A stretch of 64,000 bases of DNA from Conchocele bisecta (taxonomy: Eukaryota; Mollusca; Bivalvia; Lucinida; Thyasiridae). The number at the start of each line of letters is the position of its first letter. Position 1 is the first letter of the stretch. Below, piece after piece: positions 1-11,567 of the stretch. The stretch spans positions 87,284,433 to 87,348,432 of the forward strand of contig CM055275.1 in NCBI GenBank assembly GCA_029237695.1. The letters run 5' to 3'. A program made the position numbers and the translations under genes. The notes under the pieces were generated by a model. That model made no database searches. It saw only the letters and a list, made by a program, of their open reading frames with translations, and was not told the origin of the DNA.

Positions 1-2350
1 CTGCAGTAGTACTCTATTCCATCATGATGAAGCAGTATACAGAGTATCGGCACTCGATTCTGCCAGATGATACGCCACATGACATTGATACATGGACTGC
101 TGAAATGTCAGCCACACATCCGCAATTTCAGTACATGCACCACGTTCTTCAACTTGAGGTTCTTGCCTTGGTGTACACGCGATCGATCAGAGAGGCGAAA
201 TTCGACCTTTACACATCCAGCTTGACAGGGCTGGCCCCTTGGTTCATGGTGCTCAACCATACCCACTACGCTAGATGGGTGCCAGTGCACATACGTGACA
301 TGTTTACACAATACAAACTACATCCTGAGATAGCTGCTGAATTTGACAACAAGCACTTTACTGTCAACAAGACAGGGCGTCCGTTTTCAAACATGGCAGT
401 TGACCAACCACACGAACAGAACAATTTCACAATCAAGGGAGACGGTGGTGTAATCGGGCAGACCCATGATGTCGATGCTCTCAACCGTTGGTCTCTCGCT
501 TCACCCGAGGTTGCACACGTCATCACAGACTTTGAGGGGACTATGACCACCAGCACCAGTACTGCAGAGTATGCAACAACTACAACACACCATGAACAAA
601 CGAAGGCATTCCAAGAAAAGTTCTTGAAAGATGTCAGATCATTGGAACAAGGGATTAGTAACATGTGCAACCCCTTTGCTGATAACGGCAATGTCCTGTT
701 CCGCATGCACACGATGGAGGTCCTTCCAGAAGCCGCAGTTCTCTGTTCACAGAAACTTCACGATGCAGGCTTGGAACAGTTTGAGGCATATGTCAACAAT
801 CGTCTGAAGGCACACACCGAATCTGTATCCAAACCAATCCAGAAGAACAAGCTTCATGTCATGGCCCCTACTACTACCAGACAAGTAAAAACGCCACGGG
901 AGAAGGCACTTCAAGACACATGCTCTACTCTAGCCCAATTATATGTGTCTAGTGAAGTGCGTGTAGGGAGTCCAGATTAATTATTTTCCCATGAAAACCA
1001 GATACATCCGCCGTCTATCTCAGAAAACGGAAATCTTCGGACGACAACAAAGAGTGACATTGTCCCTCGGTACCACGAGAAGACGGCTAAAGCAACCACT
1101 CCTATAGGCACTACTTCCTAAAGCAGATGTGAATTTTGATAGGATGGGGCAAGCAGTTGTCCATCCCATTAACCCTGCCACCGACTAAAGGCAAAACATT
1201 CGCCGACTACATACACAGTACATTCCTACCTCACATCCGGCGTCAACTTGATAAATACCTCCGTGTGGATATTGTATTTGATGTGTATAAAGAAGGCAGC
1301 TTAAAGGAAGGTGCACGAACATCTCGTGGGAAGGGTGTGCGCATCAAAGTGTCCCTTAATACACCGTTGCCGAAAAGCTGGCCTCTCTTTCTGAACGATC
1401 CCGACAACAAGTCTGAACTTTTCAGGCTTCTTGCTGAGGAATCATTGTCACTGTCTCTTCCCAATAAGTAGTTGATCATGAGCTTTAGAGACAGCGTGGT
1501 CTGTGTCCCAGACCGCGAGAATACACATAGTATCTGCCCATGCAACCACGAGGAAGCAGATTCGAGGCTGATGGTGCACCTGGCTGATGCAGTTGCTGAA
1601 GGATTCAAGACATTAATGCTTCGGACGGTTGATTCTGATGTAGTGGTCTTAGGCGTGGCAGCAGTGCCACGCCTAAATCTTTGTCAGTTGTGTCTTATGG
1701 TACTGGGAAAGATCATCGTTACCTCTCTCTACACAATATTTCGGCGGCCATCGGCACTCAGAAGTCTTTTTCCCTGCCATGTTTCCATGCATATAATGGT
1801 TGTGATACAGTATCAGCATTCCATTCCATTGGAAAAAAGACAGCTTGGAGCACCTGGTGTACTTTCCCTGAGGTGACTGAAGCTTTCCGTTTGCTGGTTG
1901 AAGGACCTACTGAAATCAGTGACGATCCATGCAGCTCATAGAACGCTTCACCGTCTTACTTTATGACCGCACAAGTGAATCAAACAGTGTCAATGAAGTT
2001 CGAAAGCACATATTCACTGCAAAAGGCCGTACACTTCAGAACATTCCCCCAACTCTATCTGCTCTTGAACAGCACATCAAACGGGCAACACTACAAGGGG
2101 GTCATATCTGGTGTCATGCTCAAGACGTACAACTGCTGGATGTCTCAGATTCGTGGGATGGACTAGCGAGTCTGGAAAATGGCAGCCACTATGGTCCTCC
2201 CTCCCATTTGCTAGTGTGTCGTGCAGGGGTCTCATAAGATGTGGCTGCGTGAAAGGGTGCACTGGTCGGTGCAAGTGTGTTAAGGCAGGTTTGCCATGTA
2301 CTGCACTATGTCTAGGATGTAAAGGGGTATGTCAAAACGGTGCAGCTTAG
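1..2350 (+). pseudogene. Decayed multicopy-family gene with Cys-rich CXC-like tail
   Basis: The frame is open from the left edge, so the true start probably lies outside. Reading order: an open stretch to a stop at 978-980; the same frame continues 981-1119 (LFSHEN...) to another stop; a segment at about 1125-1185 reads VNFDRMGQAVVHPINPATD; a +1 shift at about 1186 leads into KGKTFADYIHSTFLPHI; an in-frame TAG sits at 1469-1471; reading resumes through CNHEEADSRLMVHLADA and TVDSDVVVLGVAAV; a shift near 1680 leads to YGTGKDHRYLSLHNISAAIG and GKKTAW; another near 1925 and one near 2160 lead to GKWQPLW and a Cys-rich tail (CGCVKGCTGRCKCVKAGLPC). From memory, proteins with this order (HTHYARW..H block, EQNN, HEEAD, GCDT, LYDRTS, Cys-rich tail) are abundant, often multicopy and unannotated in cnidarians and molluscs. 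The tail resembles TSO1/tesmin CXC. Molecular function is unknown to me. No introns are apparent, which fits a mobile or retrocopied origin. The breaks show this copy is not functional. Confidence 0.85.
2238..2350 (+). other. Cys-rich CXC-like tail of the pseudogene
   Basis: The last about 37 codons carry closely spaced cysteines (C-G-C, C-T-G-R-C-K-C, C-T-A-L-C, C-K-G-V-C) before a TAG at 2348-2350. This spacing is what suggests a zinc-binding CXC-type module. It is the best preserved part of the locus, intact after the last frameshift. Confidence 0.75.
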
Positions 2351-2418
2351 TCCAACATACATACAGTTTTGGTACATATTTGACCACTTGACACCCTGGA
2401 GCCATGTGTATTATGGAG

Positions 2419-2859
2419 TGCATTATGTTGCCATGCTGAAGGCTCTGTAACCACTGCTGTACATGTGCCATAGTTTTCTATGGTTGTATTGATACTGTTG
2501 TGTTGGTCCTGCTCATTGCCCCCTTAGGGTGTATTACTCTATGTTGTGTTTGTTTATACTCACGGCTCTGTAGTGTGTGCAGTGTGCGGCTGTAGAATGT
2601 CTCACCGTGCATATTACTCTATTTGGATAATTATGAATATGCATATTGATGGTAATAATTCCATTTTATCATCGACGATTATCTGATGGCAAATTATGGT
2701 TATAGTTCGATGTTGATAATGTGCTGCGGTCATAAAGTAGAGTAATAAATCCTAAGGGGGCAATGAGCATGACTAACATAACGGTAACAATACAACCATA
2801 GACAACTACGGCACGGGTACAGCGGGGGTCACAGCCTTCAACATGGCACACAAATGCAC
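2419..2859. repeat. Imperfect inverted repeat, arms ~120 bp
   Basis: The left arm 2419-2541 and the reverse complement of 2738-2859 align along their length; the best core is ctcattgcccccttagg followed by tattactcta. The spacer is about 195 bp. It lies immediately 3' of the decayed CXC gene, so it is either a MITE inserted in its 3' flank or a terminal structure of that element. No clear target duplication is seen. Confidence 0.8.
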
Positions 2860-3373
2860 ATAACCAGCGGTGTACGGTCCCCAACTCCTGTGTCGCATTT
2901 CGAATTATTTATCTAACATACTAGTAATAGTGTGTCTACTAATCACATTGTCAGAAATATATGGATAGGAATTCATATAAATGTAATTGTCAGTTTAGTA
3001 TGCTGGTTCGTTATGGACAATAAAATCTATGTTTCACCGTTGCATAAGAACAGAGCTTATATTCTGTTTTGGTAATATAGCACATCGTAATAGTTTGCGA
3101 TTGAGATGCATAAATTATCGGATACTATACTATCGGATGTGTTACTTAACGTTTTAAGGCGGCGACAAAACAAAGAAATAAAGTGTCCCAAATGAGCCAC
3201 CATAGCTTAGACAATTAGGTCATATATGTATCCATAGTGTGGTACATATTGAACACTGACGTGCTGTTATTCATTTCACCTTTGCAGCGAAACATTTAAC
3301 ATAATACATTATAAACATAACGTGGCCTTGTAGAAGGAGAGATATGTCAAACTCAAACAAAATAGATACAATT
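2860..3373. other. AT-rich intergenic sequence, no gene seen
   Basis: No open frame of note, no clear repeat partner elsewhere in the window. Confidence 0.5.
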
Positions 3374-3893
3374 GCATTTGACCTTGACCTTGACGCATGA
3401 ACTTGCATGCAGGTAATGAAACCAATTTCATTTGACATGTACCATGAGGGATTACCATGATATATTATAATATTGTCTCAATCCGCCAAGTAAAATCAAT
3501 GATATGCAAAATATAGCGAAAAATTGCTGAAACTAGTTATTTTTTTGCATTTGACCTTGGCCTTGATAGATGCACTTGACCCCTGAAGATCAGGAATTCA
3601 ATACTATTTGATTGGCCACTTAAGGGACTATCACTATACAGCCCATTATCCTCTCAATCCGCAATGTTTAGGCAGTTATATGCAAATATATTGCCAAAAA
3701 ATGCTGAAATAGTGATTTTAGCGTTTGACCTTGACCTTGGAGCATTCAATTGACCTCTGAATGCCATGAAACTAGTTTTACCTGATTTGCCAGTCGAAGA
3801 ACTATGAATACTGACATCAATATTGTTATAATCGGCCAAGTAGATGCAGAGATACGCAAGTTTCAGATAGTGTCTGATTTTCGATGGCGGCCA
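3374..3893. repeat. Tandem repeat, three units of ~173 bp
   Basis: The phrase (c)(a/g)tttgaccttg(a/g)ccttg starts at 3374, 3547 and 3721. Each unit then has 'atgca..tgac', 'aatccgc', 'atatgcaa' and 'ttgctgaaa' in the same order. Divergence between units is high. The 'tgaccttgacctt' phrase recurs in other tandem-core elements of this window. Confidence 0.75.
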
Positions 3894-4215
3894 TCTTGGA
3901 TTTATGCAAATGAGGTAATTCCCGAATAAATTTTTTTTGCCCACCCTTCTGATTTTTTTTAATTTATTCTAACGAACATGTATGCAAATTTTGGCAGACT
4001 CTTCCAAAAGTGCAGTATCGTCGCACATAGCAGCCCCACTATATAGGCTATACTGTATAGTGTAAGGAAATGGATGGGTGTGGTAACGTTTTTCAAATGA
4101 GCCATGTATTCGGTCCTAGGTCCGAGTCTTCCACCTGTGCACTCAAGTTTCACATATGAGCAGGTTCGTTATATACATACACATTTTGTATGAGGTATGC
4201 TCATGCAGTTGGCAG

Positions 4216-4247
4216 TGTCCGTCCGTCCGTCCGTCCGTCCGTCTGTC
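4216..4247. repeat. (GTCC)n microsatellite next to a short shared repeat
   Basis: About seven GTCC units, followed at 4255-4285 by a 'tccacattcaatacaattac' phrase. That phrase occurs in reverse complement at 8605-8640, again beside a GGAC-type microsatellite. The pair marks two copies of one element type, but I could not delimit it. Confidence 0.7.
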
Positions 4248-4249
4248 AT

Positions 4250-4795
4250 ATTTCCACATTCAATACAATTACCCTCGCACTGATCGAAAACAGTTTCATG
4301 TGTGATATTTGGCTTCTAGGAAAATAAGCGACTCTACGTCGCCTACGGAGCAATTCGACAATTCCTTTGGCCGCCATCTTGGAATTAAAAATGGCCGCTC
4401 TGAAATGCTATATTCATTATTTATTATATATTTTCGTTTCCCATTGAAAGACAATTCAACGTAATATTGTTTCCATATTGCCGTCTCGTGAATTCATATT
4501 GGTCAGTGCCGGAACTATAACGCTTCACCTCGCAAAACAGTTCCTTCTAAATGACCTTTAATTTGCTTATTTTTGTTATATTTTGTATAGTTCTTAACCG
4601 CATATACATATACATCTTAGATTTAAAAATGGCCGCCCTGAAAGTGTAACCAATATATTGTATTATCCATATCTACAGTTCGAATGCAGATAGTGACACA
4701 ACTATACATTATATAATGAATGAACATGAAATCATATGGATGGCACCATGAGTGTTTTAGCAGAGAGTGGAAAGAACGTATTAACCATTTGAACA
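4250..4795. other. Intergenic sequence with 'atggccgcc' motifs, no gene seen
   Basis: Short phrases such as ggccgccatcttggaattaa (4370-4389) and aaaatggccgccctgaaag recur, as is common in repeat-derived molluscan intergenic DNA. No supported gene. Confidence 0.45.
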
Positions 4796-4797
4796 CA

Positions 4798-4850
4798 CTG
4801 TAGATCCAGACGAGCCGGCTCGTAATGAGCCGTCCCATCATGATTTGCAA
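4798..4850. repeat. Foldback motif A (agatccaga..gagccggctcg)
   Basis: Contains agatccagacgagccggctc followed by a partial inverted copy (gagccgtcccatcatgat). The same foldback is better preserved at 23446-23502 and 39186-39244, and degraded at 12314-12358 and 13695-13720. Confidence 0.7.
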
Positions 4851-5264
4851 TGTTTGTCGCTATTTTAAAGATTTGACAAATTTACATTACCTGTTTCGAT
4901 TAATGTAATACTCCAATATTATCAAGAGACAATGCCATATATTTCTGGATGAACGGGTTAATAATGCATGACTAAGCGTTTTCTTATAGCGAACGCTTCT
5001 GATAAAAAGATACATAGATTAGTTAATTCCCTTCTATTTCCAGCAAATATTTAACTTTTGTTGCCCAGTTATTAACGCCGTTTGTACAATCTAATAGAGC
5101 ATTATTATACATGTATACCACTTTTAATATACAGTTTTCTGTCCTGATCCATTTAAACCAGTATGTTACTATCCGGACGTATCTATTAATGTACAGTGCA
5201 TATCGACATAGTTCACCATAAACTCCTACATTATTACTTGATAATTTCACACCCATATATACCC

Positions 5265-6046
5265 ACAAAACACACACCATATATACATGTACCAACTACT
5301 GTACTCTGTTATTAGCTATCAAAGTCAGTGATATGCAAGCAGTTACCTGAGTGTTTTGTCCCTGGTGTCTACTCACCTACTATGCGAGTAGATATGGCAT
5401 TACCTAAGTATGTATAATGTGTACACTAACAATATTCTGTGCATCAGATTGAAAAGTTTACGCATCAAAGTTTATTTTGAGATTGATGTGAGAAATACTC
5501 ATATATCTCGTCTTTCGTACAGTTTGCTGGCATTATATTTATAGCTTGGCGTTGTCACATCTGTCTATTATGTATTGCACCAGATTTTATTTGGTTTATT
5601 GTCTTATTATTTGCTGTATGTGTCAAACGCACAAAGTGGTGAAACTATACGATAGCTTGTACATACAAAGATGGCGGAGATGGCAACTCAATGCTCCATA
5701 TAGTATACAGTAACAAGACAATATTGACATATGTTATATTCATATTGGTGCAATACATAATAGACACTTATGAAAACGGCAAGCTATAAATATTATGCCA
5801 GCAAATTATACAAAAGATTATATACCTGAGCTTTTCAATATCAAAATAAATGTTGATGTGTAAACTTATCAATCTGATGCGCAGTCTATGTTATTGTACA
5901 TGTTACCATATGTAAAGCCATATGTACTTGCATAGTAGGTGAGTAGACTCCAGGGACAATACACTCAGGTAGCTGCCTACATGTCACTGTATTTGATAGC
6001 TAATAACAGAGTACAGTAGTGGGTATATATGGTATGTGTTGTGTGG
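5265..6046. repeat. Large foldback: arms ~310 bp, loop ~160 bp
   Basis: The left arm 5265-5582 pairs with the reverse complement of 5745-6046 over the full arm, e.g. ctgtactctgttattagcta at the outside and tctattatgtattgcacca at the inside. The loop 5583-5744 contains 'acaaagatggcggagatgg'. Arms are diverged by substitutions and small indels, so this is an old structure. Confidence 0.9.
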
Positions 6047-6388
6047 TTTGCCAGGTAAAAGTGAAAACAATGTGCGATTTTCTGTGTATGAGTTATATAT
6101 AATGGTGGTTCATGTTGTAAAAAAACACAGGCACAAACCTGTCCAGAAACCTGACATATTTTACAGTTTGGTATAATATAATTGATAGGAGTCCGTTCTT
6201 TTCTACATGTGATTAGCTACTTTATATCATATGTTCTACTTCACATGCTGAGTTCTTTTTCAAACGGCAGAACAGGTGAAACTGGCTGATGGCTGGAACA
6301 CACAAAGATGGCCGATTTGGCCACTCCATGTACCGTATAGGATACAGTAACGAGGCAGTATTCACATATATGTTATACATATATTCCA
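5614..6388 (+). repeat. Direct repeat of the foldback loop (5614-5745 and 6257-6388)
   Basis: The loop sequence (gtgaaact..., acaaagatggc.ga.atggc.actc, a.agtatacagtaac.a) is found again in the same orientation about 640 bp downstream, outside the right arm. So loop and foldback are separable modules, or the foldback arose by inverted duplication next to an older repeat. Confidence 0.75.
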
Positions 6389-7008
6389 TCATATTTACGA
6401 AGCAATTATCTTTGCATCAAACGATGATCATGTATAGAACGGGTCCTTAAGGTTTTGTACCTATCAATTTGGCAAGTTTTTCTAGCAGGATTGCTGCTCA
6501 AACGCTAATTAAAATAGAATAACGTATCGTTGTCACAAAACATCTCACTCGGGCACCAATTCATTACAACGTACCCTCTCGGTATGTCATACATTGACCA
6601 ATGTCACAGCCTGCAAACGTTTATTCATCCAATAATGTATCGTTAGATGGAATTACAAACAGTTTATGTATGTAACTGATAATGTGTACTATAACATCAT
6701 CGGTATTTTACAAAATAAAAAAGCTTACCTTCTATGTATTTTTGGAGTGTAAGTGTAAGCTGACCATTTTTACGCCTTATCTTATTACGAGTAATGGGTT
6801 ATGTAAGATTGTACTCTGTAGTTCTGGTTACAAGTTACGCTATTATAAGGGCATAACATAAAACTAACACAATCATGCGGTATATTTAATTGCATCACTA
6901 CAGCATGTATATTTTTGCTATATATACATGTAGTACAGGACAGTGTACTGTAGAATATTAAGCAAAGACATACCGAACATATATAATTTTACATGTAGCA
7001 AAATAGTT

Positions 7009-7010
<2 letters not shown>
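6389..7010. other. Intergenic sequence, no gene seen
   Basis: AT-rich with no supported open frame or repeat structure. Confidence 0.45.

Positions 7011-7095
<85 letters not shown>
7011..7095. repeat. Uninterrupted poly-C tract, 85 nt
   Basis: Eighty-five consecutive C on the + strand, so 85 G on the other. Such a tract can form G-quadruplex/i-motif structures and is unstable. Its exact length should be treated as uncertain. Confidence 0.95.
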
Positions 7096-7798
7096 ACCAA
7101 TAATTGAAACGCTCCTACGCATATGAACAGTATTTACTCACGTTGCTGATTTAGTATGTACATTAGCACCAGCATCGTACCTCTAGGACTTCGCTAGGAA
7201 TCATGTGGGGACCTCATTTCTCAGCATCACCAATTTACTAAAATCACTTGTTGTATACAAAATAATTCTACATATTATAATTTATTATGCTGATATTCCT
7301 CTCATAATATTTAAATATAATTGATAAAATACATTTTACACAAATAATTAAACATTAAAATAACACGATTAACAATAATACACATTTTATTTAATAGATG
7401 TGACATTTTAAGCTACGCCCCCATGGCGCAATAATTTCTTCAAATATGAAAAAATGGCCGCCACTATGATTCATTGAAAGTGTCAATCTGGATTTAAATA
7501 TAATTGCTACACGAGAATAACACGATTTATCAACAGGAAGCTATCACTATCACTGTACAACCATTCTCCAATAAACGTTACCATTACAAAAATACCATAT
7601 CGCCGGTACATGCCAGCGCTATACTTTCGAATCGGACTTTAAAACTGTTCAACATTCAATTATGTTTTTAACAACAACTATGGGAGTTATATGAGTATAT
7701 TCCAAAGCAGTTGTGCAGTCTTGTTGACGGATTTGCTGAAATATTCGCTGATAATAAGCTCACGGTACGTAATTTTGCTGTGTCGCTGGCGTGTTTAA
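7096..7798. other. Intergenic sequence, no gene seen
   Basis: AT-rich; includes 'aaaaaatggccgccactatg' at about 7449. No coding signal. Confidence 0.45.
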
Positions 7799-8502
7799 TG
7801 CCCCCATCACACTGAAGGAAGGTCCCGCTACGTTCTTGAAGTTCTGAAAAATTGCTAGGACGCAGCGCCAACTTCGTGGTTTCGAGAAAATGTGAAATCG
7901 TCCCGTTCATGCTACGTCCGCGCCACGTCCTTGCTAAGTTCCTGTTGCGTTGGTGGAGTTCCCACGGTGTTCTATGTGCGCGCAGGACGCGGTACGTGCG
8001 GCGTCGGAAGGGTTCCCGCTACGTCCTCACTACATCCGCGCAGATTGTAACTCGTTGTACCTACGTACGTCTATACTGCGTTCACCGGGCGTCCGTCACG
8101 TGAGTATAATGATCATGCAGGTCAACACCTTTTTCATTCATTTTCCAGAGGCGTAGTGGCCGCGCAGTAAACATGGACGGAGTTGTCACCGAGTTGTGGC
8201 TACGTTCTATCAGTGTCCGCTACGTCTATGCTACGTCGATGGAGCTGTTAGCAGGTCCTAAGAAGGTCCTTACTGCGTCCTTACTACGCCCTGTTCAGAC
8301 GGCGTTCGTGCTACGTGGGTTTTGAACATGTCCAAAGTCCACGTAGCGGTTAATCGGTCTCCGGAGACCATGGAGACCATGCTACGTCAATAAAAGTTCC
8401 CATTACGCTCTCAGTACGTTGTAGGAGTTCCCACTGCGTCCTGGCCTTTTTTCTTGGACGCAGCGAGAACTTCATGGACGTAGCGGCGGTGGGATGAGGG
8501 CA
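7799..8502. mobile_element. GC-rich TIR element, ~704 bp, non-autonomous
   Basis: Outer inverted ends tgcccccatc (7799-7808) and gatgagggca (8493-8502) continue inward as imperfect arms of about 80 bp (e.g. ctacgttcttgaagttct against the reverse complement of agaacttcatggacgtag). The left flank is TTAA and the right flank TTAC. The interior is built from degenerate 'ctacgtcc' phrases and is far more GC-rich than its surroundings. No transposase. A TTAA-target (piggyBac-like) origin is possible but unproven. Confidence 0.8.
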
Positions 8503-8740
8503 TTACTATAATCATGGTTACTAAGTAATGCACTTGTGCAATATGAAGATATTAGCTGAAGGCAAACATAAATTATAAGTGAAACAGACAGACGGACGGA
8601 CGTACGATCAGTATCGAGGGTAATTGTATTAATGTGGAAGGATGTATCGTTACTAAATTATTTGGTGTAGAAAAAAGTGCCCAGCGTTCGTCAATTTGTA
8701 AGCCTTACTAGAAACAGAGATAAACATTTCAATGCGTTCT

Positions 8741-10438
8741 GAGGTTTTTAGTCAAGTTTGTATATGGAATACTATTGGCCCTACACCCACCATACTTGGA
8801 CAACTTCATCTCCTAGTGATGTACATCAATAACCCCTAATCTATATTTGACCTTGACCTACATTTCCTCTTGAATTACTTGGTTAATTCCACTTGGTTAA
8901 GGTTTTTAGTCAACCTTGGTTAAGGTTTGTATGCAGGCCGCAACCACCTTCTTTGTCAAGCTATGTGTACATCGACAACCCTCGTAGTCGAGCTATGCTG
9001 TTCTCCTACAGCTCTTGTTATATTTGGGTTTGTCTGTTTGTTTTTAGTCAAGCTTGTATATGCAATACTACTGGCCCTACACCCACCATACTTGGACAAC
9101 TTCATCTCCTAGTGATGCACATCAATAACCCCTCATCTATATTTGACCTTGACCTACATTTCCTCTTGAATTACTTACTTAATTCCCCTTGGTTAAGGTT
9201 TTTTTTCAACCTTGTACATTGAATACTATTTTGCATACTTCGACAACCTTTTCTCATAGGTATGTACATCAATAAACCCTGATCTATATTTGACCTTGAC
9301 CTACATTTCCTCTTCAATTACTTACTTAATTCCTTTTGGTTAAGGTTTTTAGTCAACCTTCTATATGGAATACTACTGGCCCTACACCCACCATACTTGG
9401 ACAACTTCATCTCCTAGTGATGTACATCAACAACCCCTGATCTATATTTGACTTTGACCTACATTTCCTCTTGAATTACTTACTTAATTCCCCTTGGTTA
9501 ACGTTTTTAGTCAAGCTTGTAGATGGAATACTCCTGGCCCTACACCACCATACTAGACAACTTCATCTCCTAGTGATGTACATCAACAACCCCTGACCTA
9601 TATTTGACCTTGACCTACATTTAACCTTGAATTACTTACTTAATTCCCCTTGGTTAAGGTTTTTACTCGACCTTGGTTAAGCTTTTTACTCAAGCTTGTA
9701 CATGGAATGCTATTGTGCATACAGACACCATACTTGGACAACCTTTTCTCATAGTGATGTACATCAATAACCCCTGATCTATATTTGACCTTGACCTACA
9801 TTTCCTCTTGAATGACTTACTTAATTCTCTTTGGTTAAGGTTTTTAGTCAAGCTTATAGATGGAATACTCATGGCCCTACACCAACCATACTTGGACAAC
9901 TTCATCTCCTAGTGATGTACATCAACAACCCCTGACCTATATTTGACCTTGACCTACATTTAACCTTAAATTACTTACTTAATTCCCCTTGGTTAAGGTT
10001 TTTACTCAACCTTGGTTAAGGTTTTTAGTCAAGCTTGTAGATGGAAAACTATTGTGCATACATACACCATACTTGGATAACTTTTTCTCATAGGGATGTA
10101 CATCAATAACCCCTGACCTTTATTTTACCTTCACCTACATTTAACCTTGAACTACTTGCTTAATGTTTATAGTCAAGCTTGTATATGGAATACTTCTGGG
10201 CCTACATCAACCATACTTGGAAAACTTTACCTCCTAGTGATGTACATCAATAACCCCTGACCTATATCTGACATTGACCTACATTTAACCTTGAATTACT
10301 TACTTAATTTCCCTTGGTTAATGTTTTTAGTCAACCTTGGTTAAGGTTTTTATGCAGGCCGCAGCCACCTTCTTTGTCAAGCTATGTGTACATCGACAAC
10401 CCTCGTAGTCGAGCTATGCTGTTCTCCTACAGCTCTTG
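8741..10438 (+). mobile_element. Helentron-like element H3, 5'-truncated, tandem cores (~150 bp)
   Basis: Units repeat 'ggttaaggtttttagtcaag', 'ccatacttggacaact', 'gtgatgtacatcaa', 'cccctgatctatatttgacc', 'ttgaattacttacttaattc'. Two subtypes alternate: 'tggccctacacc'/'ctcctagtga' and 'attgtgcatacagacacc'/'cttttctcata'. It ends at 10350-10440 in a conserved block (gcaggccgcagccacc ... ctacagctcttgtt). The same block, with the same following ~24 bp (atatttgggtttgtctgttt), also occurs internally at 8932-9043. The fuller copy at 48.4-51.3 kb supplies the missing 5' hairpin. Tandem cores plus terminal hairpins and no ORF fit non-autonomous Helentrons and oyster 'pearl' elements. Confidence 0.8.
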
Positions 10439-10440
10439 TT

Positions 10441-11567
10441 ATATTTGGGTTTGTCTGTTTGTTCTAGAAGGCGTATGTGGACTGTGATGACACTGAACAG
10501 TAACTAACACAAATGGACAAATGAACAAGTCCCATAAAACAACACATGCAATGTATATTTTTCTGGCAAACGACCGTGCTCGGTAATTTTAATATGGGTC
10601 TCTTGATATATCTTGAAATATTTCAGTCAGTGCATATTGAACAATGCCGACCATTAGAAGACAGCATGTGTGTGCAGACTGATCTGTGTCTACACGTTTG
10701 GAAACGTATAGAGCTAGATCAGCTTGCAAAAAGGGGGGGGGGGGGCAATCGTGAGGGCCGAAGGGTCTGATTTTGCTTGTGGGGTCCGGGGGCATCCGAT
10801 GTTGCTAGAGGGGTTCGGGGGCATGCTCCACCATTCATTTTTAAAATGTAAGAGGAGTGAAACGCCATTTCCTGCATTCTCAGGTCCCAGTCTTGAGGAC
10901 CCAAAGGACCTGGATGTTGGTAGGGGGGGTGCGGTGGCATGCTACCACGAAACGCCATTTCCTGCATTCTCAGTAAGTTTGAGGATGATAATAATTATAT
11001 GTGCTTTATTACAGAAGTATTGTCCCCAACAATTTATTGGGGGCGGGGTGCACGTACTTGACCGTAAACTTGTAGTGTTAACTAACCTTGTGTCTTCAGT
11101 GGGTAAAGTTAACGTTGTAAAATTATGCTCCTACACCGGCAAGAAGGTCAAGGTCGGCTGGTGTTGGATTTCACGACGATCAGGTAAAATTGAGTTGTAA
11201 TATTTGTCTTATTTTCGTGTTTAGCAACAGTTTTCTCGGTTATATTCAGTGGAACATTGTACTGTTATATGTTCCACACGTTGTACAAGTATACTTGCAT
11301 CTGGATGTGCAATAATTAACCAGGAATTGAGTGACGAGTTTTATCCCGAACTCGGAATTTTTGTTGCCTGGGTGAGTGGGTCTGGGATCACCCGCTGTCA
11401 AAATTAGTCATTCCTGTGAATTGTCACCGGTATGTTAAAATGGGCACCAATATTGTTTTGCATTCATGCGGTTTCGACCCTCTTGATGTCATAATTTTCA
11501 TTTTAACGACAATTTTGAGAATGACATGGCCACTTTAAAGCTTTTCCACTGTGATTGACAGATAACA
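10441..11567. other. Intergenic, G-rich tract and a 25-bp direct repeat
   Basis: A run of 13 G occurs at 10733-10745. The phrase gaaacgccatttcctgcattctcag, over 20 nt of identity, occurs at about 10858 and 10949. A frame at 10724-11200 is open, but I recognise nothing in it and its composition follows the G-rich repeat. Confidence 0.5.

Noticed and set aside
1649..1676. 12-bp hairpin ttaggcgtggca/tgccacgcctaa as a regulatory structure
   Set aside because: It falls within coding-derived sequence (VLGVAAVPRL) of the pseudogene and is probably a coincidence of codon choice.
6918..7100. Poly-glycine minus-strand frame
   Set aside because: It is the translation of the 85-nt C run.
4216..8642. 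A 4.4-kb element bounded by inverted 'tccacatt..aatacaattac' copies
   Set aside because: The order of microsatellite and core phrase is not mirrored at the two places, so they are two separate short repeats, not terminal inverted repeats.
10724..11200. 158-codon + strand frame
   Set aside because: The start lies in a G-run, the composition is repeat-like, it contains a duplicated 25-bp DNA phrase out of protein context, and I recognise no domain.
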